Assembly: GCA_013812005.1 (NCBI GenBank)
Contig: JACCUE010000098.1
Location: forward strand, 1 to 5,382
DNA length: 5,382 nucleotides
Source: Thermoleophilaceae bacterium
Lineage (GTDB): Bacteria; Actinomycetota; Thermoleophilia; Solirubrobacterales; Thermoleophilaceae
Reading direction: 5' to 3'
The position numbers were made by a program, and so were the translations under genes. Every line of letters starts with the position of its first letter. Positions within the stretch are counted from its first letter, which is position 1. Below the pieces are notes generated by a model. It made no database searches. It saw only the letters and a list, made by a program, of their open reading frames with translations, and was not told the DNA's origin. Of the stretch, positions 1 through 4,809 are shown one piece after another.

Positions 1-1107
1 CTCGGTGTAGAGCCGGGTGATTCCAGGACCGCTGGTCACGGCCACCACCGCACAGGCCGCCGGCTCGGCCGGCGGACCGCCTGCGGACAGGCGCGCAGAG
101 CGCTGCCTGACCTGCTCGGTCATGTCGGCCACGTCGAGGCGGGACACCGTCCCGCCGCCCGCGAACACCGCGATCGCCGACTCGGGCTCGTCGGTGTGCA
201 CATGAACGCGGATGGTGCGCTCGTCGCCCACCACGAGCACGCTGTCGCCGAGCGCCTCGAGCCGGGCCACGAACGACTGGCCCTCGAGCGCATCCCCGGT
301 GACGGCGAAGTTGGTGCAGAAGCGGAAGCTCGAGGACTCGTGCTCCGGCAGGTGCCCGGGCGGCGCGGAAAGCGACTGGTGAACGCGTCCAGGGGGTGGC
401 TGGTGGGCCAGGCCGGCCTCCTCCCCACCGCGCAGAGCCGCCACGACGCCGGCGATGATCACCGTCAATCCATAGGCCCCCGCATCCACGACCCCGGCCT
501 CTTTGAGCACGGCCAGCTGGTCGGGGCCGCGAGCCACCGCTTCGTTGGCGGCGTCGAGCGCGCGCTCCAGCACTTCGGCGATCAGCTCGTCCTGCTCAGC
601 CGGAGTGGCGTCGGGCCCCAGCCGTGGCGTGTCGATGTGGGCGATGTCATGGGCCACCCGGTGGGCCATGGCACGTACCGCGCTGAGCATCGTGCCCTCG
701 GCCGGATCACGCACGGAGTCATAGGCCGCGTCGGCGGCGCGCGCAAAGGCTGCGGCCACCAGGACGGGGTCCACCAGCTCGCCGGGGCGCGAAGCCAGCT
801 CCTCCGCCGCCCCGCGCACGATCTGGGAGAGGATCACGCCGCTGTTGCCCCGCGCCCCGAGCAGCGCCGCGCGCGCGACCGCGGACACCAGCTCCTCCCG
901 CCCGATCACGTCGATGGGCGCTCCGTCGAGCCCATCCAGCTCCTCGAGCACCGCGCGCATGGTCATCGCCATGTTGTCGCCGGTGTCGCCGTCGGCGACC
1001 GGGAACACGTTGAGGTCGTTCACCTCGCTGCGGCGGGCCTCCAGCTCAGCCAGCGAAGCGGCCACGACTTTACGGAAGCGGACGAGGCTCTGGTCGGGCA
1101 CCGACAC
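1..1107 (-). CDS. DAK2-domain fatty acid kinase-like protein, FakA/YloV type (partial, 3' end outside window)
   Basis: The frame is open from 1107 to the left edge, giving 369 residues; full proteins of this family are about 550. Residues 1-225 are a DAK2 (DhaL-like) ATP-binding domain: NVFPVADGDTGDNM at 33-46 with Mg-binding aspartates 39 and 41, GARGNSGVILSQ at 84-95, EGTMLSAVR at 137-145, and GVVDAGAYG at 205-213. Residues about 255-335 match the FakA middle domain, with Cys264, His302 and His304 in the FCTNF and HVHTDEP contexts, corresponding to the essential Cys/His/His of S. aureus FakA. From about 350 a third domain begins (AVVAVTSGPG). With a FakB (DegV) partner such proteins phosphorylate fatty acids; no FakB gene is in view. 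There is no ATG near the start: GTG 1107 has GAGG 8 nt upstream and an in-frame TAG two codons before. GTG 1101 is the alternative. Confidence 0.92.
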   Translation of the reverse strand, partial: MSVPDQSLVRFRKVVAASLAELEARRSEVNDLNVFPVADGDTGDNMAMTMRAVLEELDGLDGAPIDVIGREELVSAVARAALLGARGNSGVILSQIVRGAAEELASRPGELVDPVLVAAAFARAADAAYDSVRDPAEGTMLSAVRAMAHRVAHDIAHIDTPRLGPDATPAEQDELIAEVLERALDAANEAVARGPDQLAVLKEAGVVDAGAYGLTVIIAGVVAALRGGEEAGLAHQPPPGRVHQSLSAPPGHLPEHESSSFRFCTNFAVTGDALEGQSFVARLEALGDSVLVVGDERTIRVHVHTDEPESAIAVFAGGGTVSRLDVADMTEQVRQRSARLSAGGPPAEPAACAVVAVTSGPGITRLYTE

Positions 1108-1121
1108 CTTCTACACCTCGG

Positions 1122-1147
1122 CCCCGACGGGTTTCAGCCCGACGGGG
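1122..1147 (-). other. Hairpin between rpmB and the DAK2 gene
   Basis: A 10-bp stem with one central U-U mismatch (arms 1138-1147 and 1122-1131) and a 6-nt loop (1132-1137) occupies the middle of the 56-nt gap after rpmB. No T-run follows; instead the GAGG ribosome binding site of the DAK2 gene comes 2 nt after the stem. It therefore looks more like an mRNA processing, stability or partial-attenuation element than an intrinsic terminator. Function is an inference. Confidence 0.5.
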
Positions 1148-1163
1148 AGGGCGCTGCGAGAGA

Positions 1164-1355
1164 TCAGAGGGCCTTGGTCACCTTGCCGGCCTTGAGGCAG
1201 CGGGTGCAGACGTACTCCCGGCTGGAGGTGCCGGAGACGTCGATCCGGACCTTTTGCAGGTTCGGATTGAAGCGGCGCCGGGTGGCGACCATGGAGTGGC
1301 TTCGGCTGTTGCCGAACGCCGGACCCTTCTTGCACACGTAGCAGACCCTTGGCAC
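1164..1355 (-). CDS. rpmB: 50S ribosomal protein L28
   Basis: Small basic protein of 63 residues, normal for the short bacterial L28. The N-terminus M-P-R-V-C-Y-V-C-K-K-G-P and the H-S-M-V-A-T-R-R-R-F-N-P-N-L-Q-K-V stretch are diagnostic. Cys5, Cys8, Cys50 and Cys53 form two C-x2-C pairs, so this is the zinc-binding (C+) paralogue type; bacteria with C+ and C- forms often tie the C- copy to zinc limitation through Zur. The start is GTG (1355-1353), the only one that gives the standard MPRVC opening; an AGGG lies 8 nt upstream, reaching into the aldolase stop. It follows the aldolase by 10 nt. I see no separate promoter, though one could lie inside the aldolase gene. L28 is located at the large-subunit E-site side. 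Confidence 0.97.
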   Translation of the reverse strand: MPRVCYVCKKGPAFGNSRSHSMVATRRRFNPNLQKVRIDVSGTSSREYVCTRCLKAGKVTKAL

Positions 1356-1365
1356 GGCGCGGACC

Positions 1366-2406
1366 CTAGCAAGGGACGGCTGCGTGGAAGGCCTCGAGCG
1401 CCGTATCGATGTCTCGCCGGCTTACGTCCAGGTGGGTGACGGCCCTCATCCGGTGAGGGCCGAGGGCGCCCACCTCGATGCCGTGCTCGGCCACGAGCGC
1501 GGCCAGCGCGGGAGCGTCGGCCACCTCGAACAGAACGATGTTGGTCTCCACGGCGCCCGGGTCGATCGAGACGCCGCCGAGCTCGGCCAGGCCGTCGGCC
1601 AGGATCCGCGCGTGGGAATGGTCCTCGGCCAGGCGCTCGACGTGGTGGTCGAGCGCGTGGAGGGCGGCCGCCGCCAGGATCCCGGATTGGCGCAGGGCTC
1701 CGCCCAGCATCTGCTTGTAACGCCACGCCTCCTCGATCAGCGCCGCCGAGCCGGCGAGCACGGCACCCGCCGGGGCGCCCAGGCCCTTGCTGAAGTCGAG
1801 CCAGGCGGTGTCGAAGCCGGCTGCCCAGGCCGCGGCCTCGTCGCCCGAGGCCACCACGGCGTTCATCAGGCGCGCGCCGTCCAGATGGGTTCGCAGGCCA
1901 TGACCGCGTGCGGTCTCCAGCACCTCGCGCACAGCGGCCAGAGGCCACACGCGCCCGCCGCCGAGGTTGGTCGTCTGCTCGACCGAGACCAGCCGCGAGC
2001 GGGGCGCGTAACGATCCCCCGGCGCGCGCACCGCGGCCTCCACCTCCGCTCCCGAGAAGATGCCGTCGGGGGCATCCAGCTGACGGGTCATCGCGCCGTT
2101 GACCGCGGCCGGGCTGCCCGCCTCGAAGCCGACCGGGTGGGAGTTGGCGGCGAGGATCACCTCGTCACCCCCCGGCCTCAGATGCAGGCGGAAGGCGATC
2201 AGATTGCACATCGTGCCGCTCGGCAGGAAGAGCGCCGCTTCGTGGCCGAGCAGATCGGCCACCCGCTCCTGCAGGCGCAGCGTCGTCGGGTCCGCGAGCT
2301 TCTGCTCATCGCCGACCTCCGCCTCGGCGATCGCACGCCGCATGGCCGCCGTCGGCCGGGTCTGGGTGTCGCTGATGAGGTTGACGTTGGATGGCGTCGA
2401 TGCCAT
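1366..2406 (-). CDS. Low-specificity L-threonine aldolase family PLP enzyme
   Basis: Protein of 346 residues of the Beta_elim_lyase fold-type I PLP family, most like low-specificity L-threonine aldolases, which split L-threonine or L-allo-threonine to glycine and acetaldehyde. Seen: SDTQTRPT at 12-19, PSGTMCN at 62-68 (cofactor phosphate contacts), His90 in a H-x3-F-E stretch (ring stacking), EQTTNLGGG at 143-151, HLDGARL at 174-180 with the pyridine-binding Asp176 and Arg179, and FSKGLGAP with the Schiff-base lysine Lys207. The C-terminal substrate-side region reads RMRAVTHLDVS. The ATG at 2406 shares one base with the ribH stop (TGATG), so I prefer it to the TTG just before. Its initiation region is enclosed by a strong hairpin, so translation probably depends on ribosomes finishing ribH. 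Other activities of the family, such as beta-hydroxy amino acid lyase or alanine racemase-like GntG enzymes, cannot be excluded. No direct link to riboflavin is known to me. Confidence 0.9.
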   Translation of the reverse strand: MASTPSNVNLISDTQTRPTAAMRRAIAEAEVGDEQKLADPTTLRLQERVADLLGHEAALFLPSGTMCNLIAFRLHLRPGGDEVILAANSHPVGFEAGSPAAVNGAMTRQLDAPDGIFSGAEVEAAVRAPGDRYAPRSRLVSVEQTTNLGGGRVWPLAAVREVLETARGHGLRTHLDGARLMNAVVASGDEAAAWAAGFDTAWLDFSKGLGAPAGAVLAGSAALIEEAWRYKQMLGGALRQSGILAAAALHALDHHVERLAEDHSHARILADGLAELGGVSIDPGAVETNIVLFEVADAPALAALVAEHGIEVGALGPHRMRAVTHLDVSRRDIDTALEAFHAAVPC

Positions 2407-2407
2407 C
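2390..2407 (-). other. Small hairpin abutting repeat copy B, covering the aldolase start
   Basis: GATGGC-GTCGAT-GCCATC is a perfect 6-bp inverted repeat with a 6-nt loop, placed directly after copy B on the transcribed strand. It contains the aldolase ATG in its 5' arm and codes for M-A-S-T-P-S. Its stem differs from the one beside copy A by a single base pair changed on both sides (C-G versus G-C). Confidence 0.5.
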
Positions 2408-2431
2408 AAAGGGGGGCACCGCCCCCCTTTG
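2405..2431. repeat. Palindromic repeat, copy B, at the 3' end of ribH
   Basis: Perfect 11-bp inverted repeat at 2407-2417 and 2421-2431 with loop ACC on the plus strand; arms are identical to copy A, 460 bp away in the same orientation. It encodes the last RibH residues (AKGGGAPL from 160) and supplies the TGA at its edge, one frame away from how copy A is read. The ATG of the aldolase gene begins directly after it, so the hairpin's 5' arm, the only G-rich stretch that could serve as ribosome binding site nearby, is buried in the stem. There is no T-run after it, so it is not a standard intrinsic terminator. Confidence 0.85.
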
Positions 2432-2909
2432 CAACCCCCCCATCGCCGACGGCGAGCGCGGCGCGCAGCTCGGCCATCCGGATCACGGCATGAGCCGCGT
2501 CCTCACCCTGGTGGCGCTTGCCCCCACCGACTCTCGCGAGCGCCTGCTCCATGGTGTCGACAGTGAGCACTCCGAAGGCGCACGGCACCCCGGTGTCAAG
2601 CGAAACCCGCGATATCCCCGCCGCGGCCTCCGCGCACACGTAGTCGTAGTGGTCGGTCTCCCCGCGGATCACCGCTCCGAGGCACGCGACCCCCGCGTAG
2701 CGCCCCGACTGAGCGCAGTACAGCGCGGCCAGCGGCAGCTCGTAGGCCCCGGGCACGTCATGGACCTCGACCTCCGCGCCCGTGGCCTCGAAGGTCTGCC
2801 GCGCACCTTGGACGAGACGGTCCGCCAGCTCTGAGTAGAAGCGCCCGACGGCGATCGCGAAGCGATCAAAGGGGGGCGGCGCCCCCCTTTGGCCTTCCTC
2901 CTCACCCAC
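2406..2909 (-). CDS. ribH: 6,7-dimethyl-8-ribityllumazine synthase, start at GTG 2909
   Basis: Condenses the RibD product with DHBP phosphate to give lumazine, the RibE substrate. Motifs seen: RFAIAVGRF (16-24), VPGAYELPLAA (52-62), GAVIRGETDHYDYV (78-91) with the general acid/base His87, GVLTVDTMEQALAR (113-126) with the phosphate-binding Arg126, then GEDAA. I start at GTG 2909 because this gives 15 residues before RFAI and places His87 and Arg126 within one position of the B. subtilis numbering (His88, Arg127). An upstream in-frame GTG at 2951 would add 14 basic residues. No ATG, GTG or TTG occurs in frame between 2909 and the conserved core. The start overlaps the ribBA stop by 8 nt. Residues 7-14 and 160-167, plus the stop, are encoded by two copies of a palindromic repeat; at 167 residues the protein is about 10 longer than typical, largely from the Gly-rich C-terminal tail. 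Confidence 0.93.
   Translation of the reverse strand: MGEEEGQRGAPPPFDRFAIAVGRFYSELADRLVQGARQTFEATGAEVEVHDVPGAYELPLAALYCAQSGRYAGVACLGAVIRGETDHYDYVCAEAAAGISRVSLDTGVPCAFGVLTVDTMEQALARVGGGKRHQGEDAAHAVIRMAELRAALAVGDGGVAKGGGAPL
2853..2867 (-). other. Small hairpin abutting repeat copy A
   Basis: GATCGC-GAA-GCGATC is a perfect 6-bp inverted repeat with a 3-nt loop that shares its first base on the transcribed strand with the end of copy A. It encodes D-R-F-A-I, of which RFAI is conserved in lumazine synthases, so protein constraint could explain part of it. It resembles the hairpin beside copy B in place and stem sequence. Confidence 0.5.
2865..2891. repeat. Palindromic repeat, copy A, in the 5' end of ribH
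   Basis: Perfect 11-bp inverted repeat at 2867-2877 and 2881-2891 around a 3-nt loop (GGC on the plus strand): arm CAAAGGGGGGC. With the two flanking bases at 2865-2866 it matches copy B in 25 of 27 positions, the differences being confined to the loop. It lies 5 nt beyond the AGGAGG at 2897-2902 and encodes RibH residues 7-14 (Q-R-G-A-P-P-P-F). On the transcribed strand it would form a very stable RNA hairpin. A REP-like dispersed palindrome or MITE remnant is the most economical reading, but two copies in one window do not prove dispersal. Confidence 0.85.
2893..2902 (-). promoter_or_regulatory. Strong Shine-Dalgarno sequence without a start codon behind it
   Basis: The transcribed strand reads AGGAGGAAGG from 2902 to 2893, the best ribosome-binding match in the window, just at the ribBA stop. 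No ATG, GTG or TTG in the ribH frame follows at usable distance: the palindromic repeat starts 1 nt after it and the next codons run into the conserved core. It lies downstream of the only plausible ribH start (GTG 2909), so it cannot serve that start in the normal way. It may be a relic of the original ribH ribosome binding site. Confidence 0.6.
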
Positions 2910-4221
2910 CCGCGCGCTCGTCCTCGGGCCGGACCGCCGGCGTCGCGCCACCCGCGCGCTCGCGGTCTGAGATCCGCTCCTCCTGGATCATCTCCTCATC
3001 GAGGGCCAGCCCCTGGTGGTGAAGCAGATGCCCGAGCTTCTGCGCCTTGGCTCGCAGGTAGGCCTTGTTGTGATCGCCCGGCGGGTGCTCGATCGGCACC
3101 TGGTCGGTGACCCTCAGGCCGTAGCCCTCCAGGCCCACGATCTTCTTCGGGTTGTTGGTCAGCAGCCGGATCGAAGTGAGCCCGAGATCCACGAGGATCT
3201 GGGCCCCGATGCCGTAGTCGCGCAGGTCGGCGGGCATGCCCAGCTCGAGGTTGGCGTCGACGGTATCCAGGCCCTCCTCCTGGAGCTTGTAGGCCTTGAG
3301 CTTGTTGAGGAGCCCGATCCCACGACCCTCCTGGGCCAGGTAGAGCAACACGCCGCGGCCCTCGTGCTCGATGCGCAGCAGGGCGTCCTCGAGCTGCTGG
3401 CCGCAGTCGCAGCGCAGCGAGTGGAACACGTCGCCGGTCAGGCACTCGGAGTGCACCCGCACCAGCACGTCGTCCTGGTCGGCCACCTCCCCCTTGACCA
3501 TCGCCACGTGGTGCTTGTCGTCGACCATCGACCGGAAGCCCACGACGTTGAACTCGCCGAAGGCAGTCGGCAGCCGGGTCTCGACCACGCGCTCGATCAG
3601 CTTGTCGTGGCGGCGGCGGTAGGCGATCAGGTCGGCCACGGTGATCATCTTCAGACCGTGGCGGGCGCAGTAACGCTCGAGGTCGGGCACCCGCGCCATC
3701 GTGCCGTCGTCGTTCATCACCTCGCAGATCACTCCCGAAGGACTCAGGCCGGCCAGGCGCGCCAGGTCCACCGCCGCCTCGGTCTGGCCCGTGCGCTCGA
3801 GCACTCCGCCGGTCTTGGCCTTCAGCGGAAAGATATGGCCGGGCTGCACCAGATCCTGGGGCCGCGAGCGCGGGTCGATCGCCACCTGGATGGTGCGGGC
3901 GCGGTCGTGGGCCGAGATGCCGGTGGAGATCCCCTCGCGCGCCTCGACGGAGACGGTGAAGGCGGTCTGAAACGGCGATTCGTTCTTGGCGGCCATCAGG
4001 TCGAGCCCGAGCTCGTCGCAGCGCTCGGGAGTGAGCGCCAGGCAGATCAGGCCCCTCCCCTCCTTGGCCATGAAGTTGACCGCCTCGGGCGTGGCGAACT
4101 GGCCCGCGAGCGTGAGGTCGCCCTCGTTCTCGCGGTCCTCGGCGTCGCAGACCACCACCATGCGTCCGGCCCGGACGTCCTCGAGCGCCTCCTCGATCGT
4201 GCTGAAGGGTGGTTGGGTCAT
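2902..4221 (-). CDS. ribBA: Bifunctional DHBP synthase / GTP cyclohydrolase II
   Basis: Fusion of 439 residues that makes both riboflavin precursors. Residues 1-205 form DHBP synthase (ribulose 5-phosphate to 3,4-dihydroxy-2-butanone 4-phosphate): D-A-E-D-R-E-N-E-G-D at 26-35 with the metal ligand Glu31, GHIFPL with His129, and CEVMND with Glu167. The usual G-H-T-E-A motif reads GQTEA, with Gln146 in place of a metal-binding His. Residues about 206-403 form GTP cyclohydrolase II: zinc cysteines Cys260, Cys271 and Cys273 (C-x10-C-x-C), EGRGIGL at 298-304, then DYGIGAQIL, LLTNNPKK and NKAYLRAKAQKLGH. The last roughly 35 residues are a charged, Gly/Ala-rich tail without family similarity. The ATG at 4221 overlaps the ribE stop by 4 nt; a weak AGAGG lies about 12 nt upstream, so coupling probably drives initiation. 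The cyclohydrolase half looks fully competent; activity of the first half is less certain. Confidence 0.96.
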   Translation of the reverse strand: MTQPPFSTIEEALEDVRAGRMVVVCDAEDRENEGDLTLAGQFATPEAVNFMAKEGRGLICLALTPERCDELGLDLMAAKNESPFQTAFTVSVEAREGISTGISAHDRARTIQVAIDPRSRPQDLVQPGHIFPLKAKTGGVLERTGQTEAAVDLARLAGLSPSGVICEVMNDDGTMARVPDLERYCARHGLKMITVADLIAYRRRHDKLIERVVETRLPTAFGEFNVVGFRSMVDDKHHVAMVKGEVADQDDVLVRVHSECLTGDVFHSLRCDCGQQLEDALLRIEHEGRGVLLYLAQEGRGIGLLNKLKAYKLQEEGLDTVDANLELGMPADLRDYGIGAQILVDLGLTSIRLLTNNPKKIVGLEGYGLRVTDQVPIEHPPGDHNKAYLRAKAQKLGHLLHHQGLALDEEMIQEERISDRERAGGATPAVRPEDERAGG

Positions 4222-4805
4222 GCGGCGTGAGCGCCTCTCGTGACCAGCTTCTCCACATACTTGGCCAACACGTCGACCTCGAGGTTGACCGGCGCTCCCG
4301 CGGTCGCGGCCCCGAGGGTGGTGCCCTCCAGCGTCTCCGGGATCAGGGCTACGGAGAAGAAGTCCTCGCCGACCGCGGCCACCGTGAGCGACACACCGTC
4401 GACGGTGATGGATCCCTTGTCGACCACGTAGCGCAGGATGTCGGGGCCGGCCGAGATGCGCACGCTGCGCCCCACGCTCTCCTCGGTCACGGCGTCGACG
4501 GTCCCCACGCCGTCGACGTGGCCCTGCACCATGTGCCCCCCGAAGGGCTCACCCGCACGCAGGGGGAGCTCGATGTTCACCGTGTCTCGCGCCCGCAAGC
4601 CGCCGAGCGACGTGCGCTGCAGCGTCGCGTCGACCGTCTCGGCGTCGAAGCCGCTGTCGCCGACGCGGGTGGCGGTCAGACACACGCCGCTCACCGCCAC
4701 CGAGCCGCCCTCGGTCAGGTCGAGCGGCCGCTCGGTTTCCACGGTCAGCCGCCCGCAGTCGGACGCGCTGACGGTGCCCATGGTCTGGACGAGGCCGGTG
4801 AACAC
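4218..4805 (-). CDS. ribE: Riboflavin synthase, alpha subunit
   Basis: Protein of 195 residues, normal for the family, catalysing dismutation of two 6,7-dimethyl-8-ribityllumazine molecules to riboflavin and a pyrimidine that re-enters the pathway. It shows the two tandem lumazine-binding barrels: the first opens with M-F-T-G-L-V and has GGSVAVSGVCLT at 33-44; the second opens after GGHMVQGHVDG (89-99) and has KGSITVDGVSLTV and IPETLEGTTLG. The C-terminal helix V-L-A-K-Y-V-E-K-L is typical of the trimerisation helix. The start is GTG (4805-4803), giving the family's fixed MFTG N-terminus; a GGGAG-like ribosome binding site lies about 10 nt upstream, inside the end of ribD. Its TGA overlaps the ATG of ribBA (ATGA), implying translational coupling. 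Ser39 replaces the usual Asn of the N-G-x-C-L-T motif, a mild oddity. The gene is called ribE in B. subtilis-style and ribC in E. coli-style naming. Confidence 0.97.
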   Translation of the reverse strand: MFTGLVQTMGTVSASDCGRLTVETERPLDLTEGGSVAVSGVCLTATRVGDSGFDAETVDATLQRTSLGGLRARDTVNIELPLRAGEPFGGHMVQGHVDGVGTVDAVTEESVGRSVRISAGPDILRYVVDKGSITVDGVSLTVAAVGEDFFSVALIPETLEGTTLGAATAGAPVNLEVDVLAKYVEKLVTRGAHAA

Positions 4806-4809
4806 GTGC

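Noticed and set aside
196..1341. Long plus-strand open frame (381 codons) opposite the DAK2 gene and rpmB
   Set aside because: It is antisense to well-recognised genes, spans their boundary, has no recognisable domain and a His/Gly/Arg-rich composition typical of frame shadows in high-GC DNA.
2407..2431. Repeat copy B as an intrinsic terminator after ribH
   Set aside because: The stem is strong but no T-run follows, and the aldolase ATG begins at its edge, so termination here would cut the operon inside a translational overlap.
1384..2493. Long plus-strand open frame (369 codons) opposite the aldolase
   Set aside because: It is fully antisense to a gene with an intact PLP site and has no family motifs; a GC-driven shadow.
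2851..2858. GCGATCGC, the HIP1 octamer that is common in cyanobacteria
   Set aside because: It is a single occurrence, and it is explained by the codons of the conserved RFAI stretch and by high GC; the other genes do not point to cyanobacteria.
2406..2951. Longer ribH form starting at GTG 2951
   Set aside because: It would add 14 Arg-rich residues from within the ribBA tail and move the catalytic His out of family register; kept only as an alternative to GTG 2909.
3016..4230. Long plus-strand open frame (404 codons) opposite ribBA
   Set aside because: It mirrors ribBA codons, with Val/His/Asp-rich repeats and no motifs, so not a real gene.
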